Shown: piece by piece, positions 15,867 to 24,681 of the stretch
Layout of the letters: each line of letters begins with the position of its first letter
How positions within the stretch are numbered: the first letter of the stretch is position 1
Source of the DNA: Chloroflexia bacterium
GTDB taxonomy: Bacteria; Chloroflexota; Chloroflexia; DTKN01
Reading direction: 5' to 3'
DNA: 39,255 nucleotides
Assembly (NCBI GenBank): GCA_016928715.1
Contig: JAFGKG010000040.1
Location: 1-39,255 of the forward strand
Notes under the pieces: model-generated
The model's database searches: none
What the model was told of the DNA's origin: nothing
The model's input: only the letters and a program-made list of their open reading frames with translations
Made by a program: the position numbers and the translations under genes

Positions 15867-15981
15867 TCGGTGGGCCGGCCTCTATAGGGCCGCGCCCTTG
15901 AATTTGACTTTTTCCCCAAAGCCCTATATGATGTACTTTCTCAAAAACGCCCTGGAGCGACAAGCGCAACAGGAGGTCTTG

Positions 15982-16434
15982 GTGGGTAACGATTTTGATC
16001 GCGCTATGGAGGAACTGCAGCAACAAGTCTTGCAGGAAGCCTTGGCCTACTATTCGGCCAAGGTGGTGCAAGAGTTCTACAATCCCCAGAACCTGGGTCT
16101 CATGCTCGAAGCGGATGGTTACGGCCGAGTCCTGGGCTCCTGCGGCGACACAATGGAGATGTACCTGCGACTGGACGGGGGAAAAATCGTCAAAGCCGCC
16201 TTCATGACCGATGGCTGTGGGGCAACCATCGCTTGTGGCAGCATGCTGACCCAGATGGTCGAGGGCAAGTCTGTAAAAGAGGCCGCCGCCGTCACGCCGG
16301 AGGAGTTGACCGAGGCCCTGGACGGGCTGCCCCCGGACCATGCCCACTGTGCTATACTGGCCGTCGACACCCTCCGAGCCGCCCTGGAGCAACGCCCCCC
16401 AGGAGACGACAGCATCGAGATGTCCCAGAATTGA
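15982..16434 (+). CDS. IscU/NifU-like Fe-S cluster scaffold protein
   Basis: I choose GTG at 15982 because AGGAGG (15971-15976) lies 5 nt before it; the frame is open upstream (TTG at 15898, ATG at 15928) without a ribosome site. The product is 150 residues. YSAKVVQEFYNPQNLG matches the IscU start. Cluster ligands align as C54 with D56 in GSCGD, C79 in DGCGATIACGS, and C123 in HAHCAILAVDTL. C85 is an extra Cys where IscU has Ser. IscU-type proteins assemble [2Fe-2S]/[4Fe-4S] clusters and pass them to client enzymes. A radical SAM gene follows, and AOR and other Fe-S enzymes are near. No IscS-type desulfurase is in the window. Confidence 0.87.
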   Translation: MGNDFDRAMEELQQQVLQEALAYYSAKVVQEFYNPQNLGLMLEADGYGRVLGSCGDTMEMYLRLDGGKIVKAAFMTDGCGATIACGSMLTQMVEGKSVKEAAAVTPEELTEALDGLPPDHAHCAILAVDTLRAALEQRPPGDDSIEMSQN

Positions 16435-16510
16435 GACCCGTACAAAGCAGTCCGCCATGCCCATCCTCGGCTCCGCCGAGGCGGGCACCCCAAAGGACGA
16501 AAATATCTGT

Positions 16511-16537
16511 GTAGGGCAAGGCATGCCTCGCCCCTAC
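16511..16537. repeat. Dispersed palindrome, GTAGGG...CCCTAC type
   Basis: GTAGGG (16511-16516) and CCCTAC (16532-16537) enclose the perfect palindrome aggcatgcct (16519-16528). It resembles the element at 28791-28835 in its ends. Confidence 0.6.
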
Positions 16538-16570
16538 GGGAAGGTCTATTTACGAAGCAGGAGGGTTTTT

Positions 16571-17560
16571 TTGAATACAGCAGACCCAAGATCCGACGAC
16601 AAAGGCCCTGACGAAAGCACCGGCATGCTCGCCTTTGGGCCGGTCCCGTCCAGACGCCTGGGGCAGAGCCTGGGGGTGAATCACATCCCCCCCAAGACCT
16701 GCACCTACTCCTGCGTCTACTGCCAATTGGGCCGCCTGGGCAAAATACAGGTCGAGCGCCAGGCATTCTACGAGCCGGAACAGATCCTGCGTGCAGTACA
16801 GGAAAAGATCGAAAAGGCACGGCAGGCCGGCGAACGCATCGACTATGTCACCTTTGTGCCCGACGGCGAGCCCACGCTGGACATCAACCTGGGCCGGACG
16901 ATCGCTCTACTGCGGCCCTTGGGCCTCCCCATCGCCGTGATCAGCAATGGATCGCTCATCGGGCGGGAGGACGTACGCCAGGACCTGGCCCAGGCGGACT
17001 GGGTCTCGCTCAAGGTCGACGCGGCCGAGGAGGAGGTCTGGCGACGGGTCAATCGGGGCCACCGAAAACTGCAATTGTCCACGATCCAGGAGGAAGCGAT
17101 CGAGTTCTCGCGCCATTTCCAGGGGGAGCTGGTCACCGAAACCATGCTGATCGCGGGGGTCAATGATGGCGAGCAGCAGGTACAGGCCGTGGCCAACTTT
17201 TTAGCCCAACTGCGGCCGGCAGTGGCCTACCTGGCCATACCCACCCGCCCGCCGGCAGAGCCGTGGGTCAAGGCCCCCGATGAGCAGGTCGTCATCCGGG
17301 CCTGGCAGGTTTTGGCTGGACAGGTCGAACAGGTGGAATATCTCATCGGCTACGAGGGCAACGCCTTTGCCTGCACCGGCAATGTGGAGGAGGACCTGTT
17401 GAGCATCACGGCCGTCCATCCCATGCGCCAGGAGGCGGTGGAGGATCTGCTGGAGAGGGCCGGGGCCAACTGGAGCGCGGTGCGCACTCTCATCGAACAA
17501 GACCAGCTCTTTGAGAGCAGCTACCAGGGACACCAGTTTTATATGCGCAAGCTGCGTTAG
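16571..17560 (+). CDS. Radical SAM protein
   Basis: TTG at 16571 is chosen because AGGAGGG (16559-16565) lies 5 nt before it; ATG at 16625 (MLAFGPVPSRR) is an alternative that begins at the conserved region. The TTG form has 329 residues. FGPVPSRRLGQSLG precedes the cluster motif C44-TYS-C48-VY-C51 (Cx3Cx2C), which binds the SAM-cleaving [4Fe-4S] cluster. GEPTLD follows, typical of the SAM-binding GGE-like strand (here DGEPT). The C-terminal part has a winged-helix-like region (AVEDLLERAGANWSAVRTLI). This is the family of uncharacterised radical SAM proteins with an N-terminal GPVPSRRLG. The substrate is unknown. It follows the Fe-S scaffold gene and could receive its cluster. Confidence 0.88.
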   Translation: MNTADPRSDDKGPDESTGMLAFGPVPSRRLGQSLGVNHIPPKTCTYSCVYCQLGRLGKIQVERQAFYEPEQILRAVQEKIEKARQAGERIDYVTFVPDGEPTLDINLGRTIALLRPLGLPIAVISNGSLIGREDVRQDLAQADWVSLKVDAAEEEVWRRVNRGHRKLQLSTIQEEAIEFSRHFQGELVTETMLIAGVNDGEQQVQAVANFLAQLRPAVAYLAIPTRPPAEPWVKAPDEQVVIRAWQVLAGQVEQVEYLIGYEGNAFACTGNVEEDLLSITAVHPMRQEAVEDLLERAGANWSAVRTLIEQDQLFESSYQGHQFYMRKLR

Positions 17561-17598
17561 CCATCCACGTAATGCTGGCGCACCGAAGTAAAATTGGG

Positions 17599-18069
17599 TT
17601 ATTCCAACAGGCCCGCCCGTCGCAGTGCGCCCCACAGCCGCTCCTGCCAAAGCGAGCCGTGCAGCAGATCGCGCATTTTTGCGGCCTGCTGCAGCCGTTC
17701 CCAGTGGGTGACGATAAAGGCAAAGCGCTTCCAGCGGCCGCAGCGGATGGGCGGCGTGAGGCGCTGCAGGGGGCCTAGGCTGACCTTGTAGTAGAGCACG
17801 TCGGCGCGGGGATGCCCGGCTTCGGCCGGCAGCAGCTCCCGGCGGGGCAGCATCTCCCAGTCCCGTACCTCGGCCAGGTAGCGTACCACGCCCCCCTCCG
17901 AGCCAAAGACGCCGGCCGGCTGGTAGAAGGCGATGTAACGGGCCGTGGAGGCCCGGGGCGGCAGTTTGGCCACCGGAATGCGGTACCAGGCCTCCTTTTG
18001 GGCCCGCCGCAGGTCCTGGGCGCTCTTTAGTACGGCAATCAGAACGGTATCGTATGGATCTGTGTGCAT
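17599..18069 (-). CDS. Conserved hypothetical protein
   Basis: The product is 156 residues; ATG at 18069 follows GGGAGGG and a promoter lies upstream. The pattern YDTVLIAVLKSAQDLRRA, WYRIPVAKLPP, ARYIAFYQPAGVFG, then HPRADVLYYKVSLGPLQRL and RWKRFAFIVTHWERL recalls a family seen in archaea and Chloroflexota with a small alpha/beta domain. The IAFYQ and YLAEVRDWE pieces suggest an EVE/PUA-like or nuclease-associated fold, but I cannot confirm it. No membrane segment or catalytic motif stands out. It is convergent with the radical SAM gene. Its promoter overlaps the end of the preceding PflX-like gene, so it may be expressed separately. Confidence 0.75.
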   Translation of the reverse strand: MHTDPYDTVLIAVLKSAQDLRRAQKEAWYRIPVAKLPPRASTARYIAFYQPAGVFGSEGGVVRYLAEVRDWEMLPRRELLPAEAGHPRADVLYYKVSLGPLQRLTPPIRCGRWKRFAFIVTHWERLQQAAKMRDLLHGSLWQERLWGALRRAGLLE

Positions 18070-18104
18070 CGTTTCCCTCCCCCAATCTATGCACTTACAG
18101 ATTC

Positions 18105-18133
18105 ATACTAGCACAAACATGGGCCTTTGTCAA
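18105..18133 (-). promoter_or_regulatory. Promoter for the conserved hypothetical gene
   Basis: Minus-strand TTGACA (18133-18128), 17-bp spacer, TAGTAT (18110-18105). The -35 box overlaps the stop codon (18130-18132) of the PflX-like gene. Confidence 0.65.
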
Positions 18134-19068
18134 GACGATTCGGAGCAGGTGTCCTCCTCCTCCAGCTCTTGCAGCCAGCCGTTCTCCAGGCCGGCCCGTT
18201 CAAAGGCCTCTATCGCAGCATCGTATTCCTCCCAGTTCAGCTTGCGCCCCAGCAGCGGGTCGCCCAAAGCCCGGTGGGCCGGAAAGTACTGTGCCAGCAG
18301 ACTGACGTGCACGGTGGGGGAAATCTCCCGGGCGATCCAGCGCAGCACCTGGGGGGTGCCGGCAAGACCGCCGGGCAGCACCAGGTGGCGGATGATGAGG
18401 CCGCGCACGGCCAGGCCCTGCTCATCCAACTCTAACTCGCCGACCTGGCGGTACATCTCTTTCAAGGCGGCCCGATTGATCTCGACATAACGGGAAAAAC
18501 CCGAGAACTCGCGCGCCGGTCCATCCTGCCCATACTTGGCATCGGGCAGGTAAATGTCCACGATCCCCTCCAGCAGGCGCAGGGTCTCTAATTCCTCGTA
18601 GCCGCTGCTGTTATAGACGAGGGGCAGGCGGAGCCCCTCCGCCACGGCCAAGGACAGTGCGGCCAGGAACTGGGGCACAAAATGGGCCGCCGTGACCAGA
18701 TTGATATTGTGGCAGCCGCGCTGCTGCAATTCCAGCATCATGCCGGCCAGATCCGTCAGCTCGACCTCCTGGCCCACCCCCAACTGGCTAATGGGATAAT
18801 TCTGGCAGAACTTGCAGCGGCCGCTGCAGTAAGTAAAAAAGATCGTGCCCGAGCCGCGGCTTCCGCTGATGGGGGGTTCCTCCCCAACATGGGCATTCCA
18901 ACTAGCGACCATGGGGCGAAAGCCGGCCTGGCAGAAACCCCGCTCCCCCTCCAGCCGGTCCACACCGCAATGGCGGGGGCAGATACAGCAATGGCCCAGT
19001 CGGGCCAGGGCCTCGTCGGCCCGGCGCTGGAGTTCGCCGGCCGGCAATCGCAGGTAGCCAGGCCGCAT
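18130..19068 (-). CDS. PflX-like radical SAM protein
   Basis: The product is 312 residues; ATG at 19068 directly follows the stop of the preceding gene, with GGGAGG inside that gene's end. The Cys-rich N-terminus (CCICPRHCGVDRLEGERGFC, 27-46) may bind a second cluster or zinc. The radical motif is C81-SGR-C85-KF-C88 (Cx3Cx2C) as in pyruvate formate-lyase activases. YNSSGY and IYLPDAKYG are conserved in the PflX (COG1313) group. Activases create glycyl radicals, but the PflX group is not clearly tied to one substrate and no glycyl-radical enzyme is in this window. It is translationally coupled to the NERD gene upstream and probably belongs to a uvrB-NERD-pflX transcript. Confidence 0.87.
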   Translation of the reverse strand: MRPGYLRLPAGELQRRADEALARLGHCCICPRHCGVDRLEGERGFCQAGFRPMVASWNAHVGEEPPISGSRGSGTIFFTYCSGRCKFCQNYPISQLGVGQEVELTDLAGMMLELQQRGCHNINLVTAAHFVPQFLAALSLAVAEGLRLPLVYNSSGYEELETLRLLEGIVDIYLPDAKYGQDGPAREFSGFSRYVEINRAALKEMYRQVGELELDEQGLAVRGLIIRHLVLPGGLAGTPQVLRWIAREISPTVHVSLLAQYFPAHRALGDPLLGRKLNWEEYDAAIEAFERAGLENGWLQELEEEDTCSESS

Positions 19069-20394
19069 TTACTCCCTCCCGGGGATATTGAGCAGCCAGA
19101 CCACCGGCTTGCCCTCAAAGGGCTCACCGTTGACCGAGGCGACCATGGTAATCGCGTCCGGGCTGACTGGCCGGGGTACCACGCAAAATCCCTCCACGCG
19201 CTCTTTGGGCCAGGCCACCAGGACCCGTTGGGGAAGGGACAGTTCGGGATCCACCCGATACTCATTCCCCACATTGTCCCGAACCGAGATATTGACATCG
19301 TCCAGGGGCAATCGCACCGAGCGCGTACCCCGGTTGACCAGGGCCCAGTAAAAGGTAATCCGCGAGGGCAAGAACTCGACCCGGCGCAGGGTCACCTCGA
19401 CCTCGCCATTGGCAAAGGCGCTCTCCCGGGTCACCGATTGGTCTACGTAATACACCAGCGGGACCGGCGTCTGATCGCCCGCCGGCGGGATAGTCGGCAG
19501 CACAATCGGGGTCGGTGACAGCGTCGGAGTGGGGGTGGGCGTCGGCTGCAGGCCGGCCCAAATTCGTTCCCACGTCCCCGAAAAAAAGCCCGCCACCACT
19601 CCGACAAGCAGCAACACCGCCAGCAGCAGAGCGGTACGGCGCATCCAGATGGCCCAAGGGCGGGGGGCCGGCCGGGGAAGGGCCCCCGCCTCCGGTGTTT
19701 CCTCCGCAGCAGGCTGCGGTATCTCCTCCTCCTCCGCAATCAAGGCGGCCTCTTCCGGAGTAGGCCAGCCCTCCTCGACCAGGCCGCCCTCACCGACCAG
19801 CAGATTGACATCGTGCCAGGGCTCGCAGCGCAGCAGTTGCGGAATCCCCAAAAGCTCGTCCTCAGTCAGCGAGATCTCGGAACTGGTCGCCGTCACCAAG
19901 TAGGTTGGCAGTTCATCCAAGCCCTTCAGATCGACCTTCCAGTCGAGGATGACCTCGGAGTCGGGGTGGATAGAGGGGGAGATCACCACTAAGCGTTTGC
20001 TAGTGCGAAAATCCACGCTCGCCGCCCGATGGCGCGAGAAGAGGTTCCGGCGGTGCTGATTGAGGAAATTGCTGAGGCGGTAAAAATACGAGATGACCTG
20101 GTTATAGGGATTGCGCCGGTCCGGGTTGATCAAGTGCTCCTCCCCATTGGCGTCGATCACGCGCCAGCGGCCATTGACCCCACCGATTACACGGCCGTCA
20201 CAATGCTTCAACTCGATCACAAAGCCGCCGTTCGGCTTGAAAATGGCCAGATCGACCGCTTGTCCCCCCACCGTAAAGCTGGCCAAAATCAGGTAGAGCT
20301 CATCCAGCCGGGCCAAGCCCCGGGCCAGGGCAACAATGGCTTCCCGCTCTTGGGGATGTTCTGGGATTTCACCAACCCAAACCTGTACGGTCAT
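19069..20394 (-). CDS. NERD-domain membrane protein with exported beta-rich domain
   Basis: The product is 441 residues. An N-terminal NERD (nuclease-related) domain spans about 8-170, with D48 in VDLAIF and E61-x-K63 in FVIELKHCDG, as in the D...ExK core of the restriction-endonuclease fold. An acidic/proline linker precedes one membrane helix (253-271; TALLLAVLLLVGVVAGF), a TPTPTPT linker, and a C-terminal beta-rich region (about 315-441) resembling DUF4352-type Ig-like domains. So the NERD part should be cytoplasmic and the tail outside. The ribosome site before ATG 20394 is weak, but uvrB ends only 35 bp upstream, so coupling is likely. NERD function is undefined; nuclease activity is inference. 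Confidence 0.83.
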   Translation of the reverse strand: MTVQVWVGEIPEHPQEREAIVALARGLARLDELYLILASFTVGGQAVDLAIFKPNGGFVIELKHCDGRVIGGVNGRWRVIDANGEEHLINPDRRNPYNQVISYFYRLSNFLNQHRRNLFSRHRAASVDFRTSKRLVVISPSIHPDSEVILDWKVDLKGLDELPTYLVTATSSEISLTEDELLGIPQLLRCEPWHDVNLLVGEGGLVEEGWPTPEEAALIAEEEEIPQPAAEETPEAGALPRPAPRPWAIWMRRTALLLAVLLLVGVVAGFFSGTWERIWAGLQPTPTPTPTLSPTPIVLPTIPPAGDQTPVPLVYYVDQSVTRESAFANGEVEVTLRRVEFLPSRITFYWALVNRGTRSVRLPLDDVNISVRDNVGNEYRVDPELSLPQRVLVAWPKERVEGFCVVPRPVSPDAITMVASVNGEPFEGKPVVWLLNIPGRE

Positions 20395-20429
20395 AATAGA
20401 AAGAGTAAAACGTAATGAGTAAAGCGTAA

Positions 20430-22430
20430 TTAGCGGCCCCGCAGGCGCGCCTCCACGGGGTCATCCTCCAACAGGGCCTTGAGTTCAAAGAGTTGGTCCC
20501 GCAGCAGCGCGGCCTTTTCAAACTCTAGGTTGCGGGCGGCCTCCCGCATCTGGCGCTCCAAATCCTCGATTAGCCGGCGCGCCTCTTCCTTGGGAATGCT
20601 GGGCACACGGTAATCGGCAGTCTCCTCGGCCACCTTGCGCACGCGGTCGGTCAGATCGCGAATCCCCTTGACGATCGTCTGGGGCACAATGCCGTGCTCC
20701 TCGTTATAGTCGATCTGTTTTTGACGACGGCGGTCCGTCTCGGCAATGGCCTCGGCCATAGCGGGCGTGACCTTGTCAGCGTACATGATCACCGTGCCCT
20801 CCTCATGTCGCGCCGCCCGCCCCATAGTCTGGATCAGCGAGGTCGTGGAACGCAAAAAGCCCTGCTTGTCGGCATCCAGGATGGCGACCAGCGAGACCTC
20901 GGGCAAGTCCAGGCCCTCCCGCAGCAGGTTGATCCCCACGACCACGTCGTACACGCCCAGCCGCAGGTCGCGCAGTATCTCGACCCGTTCCAGCGTGTCC
21001 ACCTCTGAGTGCAGGTAGTGGGTCTTGATCCCCATCTCGGCCAGATAATCGGCCAGGTCCTCGGACATGCGCTTGGTCAGGGTAGTCACCAGGGCCCGCT
21101 GCCCCTTGTCCACACGGGCACGGATCTCGGCCAGCAGATCGTCGATCTGGCCCTCGGTGCGGCGGACCAGCACCTGCGGATCCACCAGGCCGGTAGGGCG
21201 AATGATCTGCTCGGCGATATGGGCCGAATGCTGGTGCTCGTATTCGGCCGGCGTGGCCGAGAAATAGACGACCTGGTTGATGCGCTCCTCAAACTCCTCG
21301 AAGGTAAGCGGGCGATTGTCCAGCGCTGAGGGCAGGCGAAAGCCATAATCCACCAGGTTCTGTTTGCGCGAACGGTCCCCACCATACATCGCCCGCACCT
21401 GGGGCAGGGCAATGTGCGACTCGTCCACGAACAAGAGCCAGTCATCGGGGAAATAGTCCAGCAGGGTCCAAGGAGCCTGACCCGTCTTGCGCCGGGACAG
21501 GTGCATGGAATAGTTCTCGATCCCCCCGCAGGTGCCGGTCTCGCGCAGCATCTCCAGATCGTAACGAGTGCGCTGCTCCAGGCGCTGGGCCTCCAGCAGC
21601 TTGCCCTCCTCCTGGAAGGTCTTGAGGCGCTGCTCCAGCTCGGCCTCGATATCGACGAGAGCCTCCTCCAGGCGGTCACGCGGGGTGATAAAGTGCTTGG
21701 CCGGAAAGATGCGCAGCTCGGCCGGCTCCTCCAAGACCTCCCCAGTGAGGGGGTCGATCACCGTCAGGCGCTCGATCTCGTCTCCCCAGAACTCGACGCG
21801 CATGGCCGTATCGCGATAGGCGGGAAAGATATCCACCGTATCCCCGCGCACCCGAAAGGTACCCCGACGAAACTCGTAATCGTTGCGCTCGTAATAGATA
21901 GCTGTGAGGTGGCGCAGCATGCTATCGCGGCGGCGTATCTCGCCCCGGCGCAGGTCCAGAACGTCCCGCCCATAATCGACCGGGGAACCCAGGGAGTAGA
22001 TACAGGAGACACTGGCCACCACCAGCACGTCACGGCGGCTCAGAATGGCCTCCGTAGCCGCTAGGCGTAGCTTTTCGATCTCTTCATTGATGTCGGTGTC
22101 CTTTTCGATATAGAGATCCTGGGCGACCACATAGCTTTCCGGCTGATAATAATCATAGTAGCTGACAAAATACTCTACGGCGTTGTGCGGAAAAAAGTCC
22201 CGGAATTCGCTATAGAGCTGGGCGGCCAGGGTCTTGTTGGGCACCAGAACCAGGGTCGGTCGCTGCACGCGTTCGACGATGCCGGCCATCACGTAGGTCT
22301 TGCCCGTGCCGGTGGCCCCCAGCAAAGTCTGTCGTTTATAGCCCTTCCCCAGCCCCTCGACGAGTTGCGCCAGGGCCTGGGGCTGGTCACCCGTGGGCTT
22401 GAAATCAGAAACGAGTTCAAAACGGCTCAT
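20430..22430 (-). CDS. uvrB: UvrB, excinuclease ABC subunit B
   Basis: The product is 666 residues, the usual size. ATG at 22430 follows AGGAG. Walker A is GATGTGKT (38-45). The beta-hairpin region [10 protein letters not shown] inserts between DNA strands at lesions. FVDESH carries the Walker B acid, and the helicase C-domain has [17 protein letters not shown] and [16 protein letters not shown]. The C-terminal UVR motif ([20 protein letters not shown]) binds UvrC. UvrB verifies damage delivered by UvrA, then recruits UvrC for incision. uvrC is not in the window. It is divergent from the HD-domain gene and followed by the NERD gene. Confidence 0.97.
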   Translation of the reverse strand: MSRFELVSDFKPTGDQPQALAQLVEGLGKGYKRQTLLGATGTGKTYVMAGIVERVQRPTLVLVPNKTLAAQLYSEFRDFFPHNAVEYFVSYYDYYQPESYVVAQDLYIEKDTDINEEIEKLRLAATEAILSRRDVLVVASVSCIYSLGSPVDYGRDVLDLRRGEIRRRDSMLRHLTAIYYERNDYEFRRGTFRVRGDTVDIFPAYRDTAMRVEFWGDEIERLTVIDPLTGEVLEEPAELRIFPAKHFITPRDRLEEALVDIEAELEQRLKTFQEEGKLLEAQRLEQRTRYDLEMLRETGTCGGIENYSMHLSRRKTGQAPWTLLDYFPDDWLLFVDESHIALPQVRAMYGGDRSRKQNLVDYGFRLPSALDNRPLTFEEFEERINQVVYFSATPAEYEHQHSAHIAEQIIRPTGLVDPQVLVRRTEGQIDDLLAEIRARVDKGQRALVTTLTKRMSEDLADYLAEMGIKTHYLHSEVDTLERVEILRDLRLGVYDVVVGINLLREGLDLPEVSLVAILDADKQGFLRSTTSLIQTMGRAARHEEGTVIMYADKVTPAMAEAIAETDRRRQKQIDYNEEHGIVPQTIVKGIRDLTDRVRKVAEETADYRVPSIPKEEARRLIEDLERQMREAARNLEFEKAALLRDQLFELKALLEDDPVEARLRGR

Positions 22431-22473
22431 CGCCTGTTTCTCCTGACGGTGCAAATTTGACTACCGAACGACC

Positions 22474-22479
22474 ATTATA
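22474..22479 (-). promoter_or_regulatory. Likely -10 box of the uvrB promoter
   Basis: Minus-strand TATAAT (22479-22474) lies 43 nt before the uvrB ATG. No good -35 is visible at 16-18 bp (TCGCCC at 17). The direct repeat found at uvrA is not present here. Confidence 0.35.
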
Positions 22480-22521
22480 CACCAAGTTGGCGGATTGGGC
22501 GAATTTGCAGACCGCCCCAGC

Positions 22522-22550
22522 TTGCACAACGCGCCCGCTTCAAGTACAAT
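22522..22550 (+). promoter_or_regulatory. Promoter of the HD-domain gene (leaderless)
   Basis: TTGCAC (22522-22527), 17-bp spacer, TACAAT (22545-22550). The ATG at 22557 is only 7 nt after the -10 box, so the transcript should begin at or next to the start codon. Confidence 0.7.
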
Positions 22551-22556
22551 AGACCC

Positions 22557-23072
22557 ATGCACACACACGGCGCCATCTACCGCATCTGGCAATTCCTGGC
22601 CTCCCTGTGGGCGCTGGCCGCGCCCCTGGACGAAAGCCCGGCCCAACAACGGCTGTCACCCGGCGAGTACACGCTATTTCAGCGCCTGCCCCGTTACGAC
22701 CGCGCCCACAGTCTGCGCGTGTTCGTGCTGCTGCGCCAACGGGGCGTGGGGGATCCCCTGCTGCTCAAGGCCGCCCTGCTGCACGATGTCGGCAAGGCCC
22801 CTCTCGGTGAACACATTCCCCTGTTCTATCGCGGCCCCCTGGTGCTGGCCCGGCGGATCCCCCGCCTGTGGAGCTGGTTGGCGCGGGAGCGGCCGGCCGG
22901 CCATCCCCTGCGCCCCTTTTGGCTCTATGCTCACCACGCCCAACGCGGTGCCGCTATGCTCCGGCAGGCCGGCAGCCCCGAGGCTGTAGCGACCCTCGTC
23001 GCTGTCCACCACGACGAAAAGCCCCCCGGAGCAGCCGCCCGGCTGCTGCGAGAGGCCGATGGGCAGGCCTGA
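22557..23072 (+). CDS. HD-domain protein (putative phosphohydrolase)
   Basis: The product is 171 residues. HD-superfamily metal ligands are visible: H51 in YDRAHSLRV, H76-D77 in LLHDVGKAP, and later His-rich segments (WLYAHHAQRG and VAVHHDEKP). This pattern fits the HDIG-type subset with LLHDVGK. HD domains hydrolyse phosphate esters of nucleotides or related compounds; the substrate here is unknown. No second domain is present. The promoter -10 box ends 6 nt before the ATG and no ribosome site exists, so translation is probably leaderless. It is divergent from uvrB and convergent with the metalloprotease gene (18 bp between stops). Confidence 0.83.
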   Translation: MHTHGAIYRIWQFLASLWALAAPLDESPAQQRLSPGEYTLFQRLPRYDRAHSLRVFVLLRQRGVGDPLLLKAALLHDVGKAPLGEHIPLFYRGPLVLARRIPRLWSWLARERPAGHPLRPFWLYAHHAQRGAAMLRQAGSPEAVATLVAVHHDEKPPGAAARLLREADGQA

Positions 23073-23090
23073 CACGCTGTTTCTAACTGC

Positions 23091-24665
23091 TCACTCCTCC
23101 GCCCAAGGATAGGTCGGGGCCAAGTCCAGGGGAATATCGGCCAGACCCTCATAACTCCGCCCCAGCACATCGGGCAGACGCACGTAGCGGTCCACTAAAG
23201 CTTTGGCCGCGCCATAATCGCCCCGGCCCTCCAGGCGCAGCAGGATGGCGGCCAGTTCTTTGGTCGCCGCGGCGGTCTTTTTAGGGTCGATGCGGAACCG
23301 GCCGCTGCCCGCATCATGGCGCACGGCAGCAGCCTCCTGGAAAAAGTTAAAGGCCAACAGGTTCGCCCGGGCATGCGCACCCCTCCCCCCCCGCCGAGTC
23401 AGCCGAAAGATATTGGCCAGGTAGGCGACAGGGACCATGTCGGCCCACTCGGAGGGGAAAAAGCCCTCCCGGACCAAAAAGAGCACATTGTACAGGCCCA
23501 CAATTTCGGCCTTGCACTCCTCGATGGTACTGTACAAGTCCTGCAGGGACTGGTGCACCGGCAGCGGGCCCTCCGGGCCCTCGATCACCTGCGCCCCCAG
23601 GGCGTGGCTGATCTCGTGCAGCAGGACGTGCACAAAGTCGGGTTCAAAGGCCAAGGCGTCCACCTGTTCCCGGTCCAGCAACTGCTCGGCGATCGGCTGG
23701 ACGATGTGTTCGAACTTGGCGCGAATGATGTTCTTGAGCATGACTTTTTTGGTGCCCACGGCGGTGCGCACACGACGGTCGTTGGGCAGGACAAAGGCCA
23801 CCGGGATACCCACTGTGGCCAGGAGACCGGCGCTATAGACCGCATCGGCAACCACAATCGGAGAGGCCAACCCCTCCGCCCGGCCCTGATAGGCCTTTTC
23901 CACCGGCAGATGGGCGGCCATGGTCGGCAAATAGTCCACCAAGTCGTGAAAGCGAGCGCTTTCCTGCAGGTCCCGCAGCCCCACCATCGCCTGGTAGGCC
24001 GCCTTGTAGCCAAAGAGCTTGTCCTCATAGAGCTCGTAAGGGCCAAAGAGCGCCTCGATGGGGCCATCCTGCAGCGCAACCCAGAGGCAGTCGCTCTCGA
24101 AATAGTCATCGTCGAGCAGGGCCTGGGCCCGCCGGGAGAGATAGTCGGAAAGCGCTCCGTGGTCAGAGAGGGCCGCGGCGGAGGAGAGCGCCTCGGCGGC
24201 CGGCTCCAGCCACTCGCGGTAGACCTGGTGATAGGGCCGGGCGACCAGATCCGGCCCCCGCCGGCGGATGACACTGAAATAGCCCTGAAAGGCCCCCCGA
24301 TCCACCGGATGGCCCTCCAGCCAGGCCTCAAATTCCAGCTTGGACATGTCGGCCGGGTAAAAATCCCCGCCCGGCGACCGCGGCCTGTCGCCCACAAAGG
24401 GCTCGTCGTCGGCATAACGGTCCCAGGGGCCGGCCATCAGATCAAAGAGCCGCCGGCGCAGCCGATCTTGGGGATCATCCGAAGCGGCCAAGTCCTGCCG
24501 CAGAGCCAAATTGGCCGGATCTATCTGGCGCAGGTGAATCTGGCCCAACAACCGGCCGGCCTCGATCAGCCGCTGCACCATAGCCCACTGCGCCGGATCC
24601 AGGTCCTTCCTCTCGGCAGTCAAGGCTACCGGGGCAAAGCGGTCCAGGCGTTGCTGAATGTCCAT
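23091..24665 (-). CDS. M49-like zinc metallopeptidase
   Basis: The product is 524 residues; ATG at 24665 follows GGGAGGAG. The zinc motif H350-EIS-H354 lies in HVLLHEISHALG, and EECKAE (382-387) follows about 30 residues later, resembling the EECRAE motif of dipeptidyl peptidase III (M49). M49 enzymes have HExxxH; here the spacing is HExxH. FEPDFVHVLLHEISHALG and the long alpha-helical surroundings agree with bacterial M49-like proteins. There is no signal peptide, so it acts in the cytoplasm, perhaps on short peptides. E382, E383 or E387 is the probable third zinc ligand. Loss of activity cannot be excluded. It lies downstream of the plsX/MNIO-like genes, separated by a dispersed repeat. Confidence 0.8.
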   Translation of the reverse strand: MDIQQRLDRFAPVALTAERKDLDPAQWAMVQRLIEAGRLLGQIHLRQIDPANLALRQDLAASDDPQDRLRRRLFDLMAGPWDRYADDEPFVGDRPRSPGGDFYPADMSKLEFEAWLEGHPVDRGAFQGYFSVIRRRGPDLVARPYHQVYREWLEPAAEALSSAAALSDHGALSDYLSRRAQALLDDDYFESDCLWVALQDGPIEALFGPYELYEDKLFGYKAAYQAMVGLRDLQESARFHDLVDYLPTMAAHLPVEKAYQGRAEGLASPIVVADAVYSAGLLATVGIPVAFVLPNDRRVRTAVGTKKVMLKNIIRAKFEHIVQPIAEQLLDREQVDALAFEPDFVHVLLHEISHALGAQVIEGPEGPLPVHQSLQDLYSTIEECKAEIVGLYNVLFLVREGFFPSEWADMVPVAYLANIFRLTRRGGRGAHARANLLAFNFFQEAAAVRHDAGSGRFRIDPKKTAAATKELAAILLRLEGRGDYGAAKALVDRYVRLPDVLGRSYEGLADIPLDLAPTYPWAEE

Positions 24666-24681
24666 CGTCTCCTCCCAAGCC

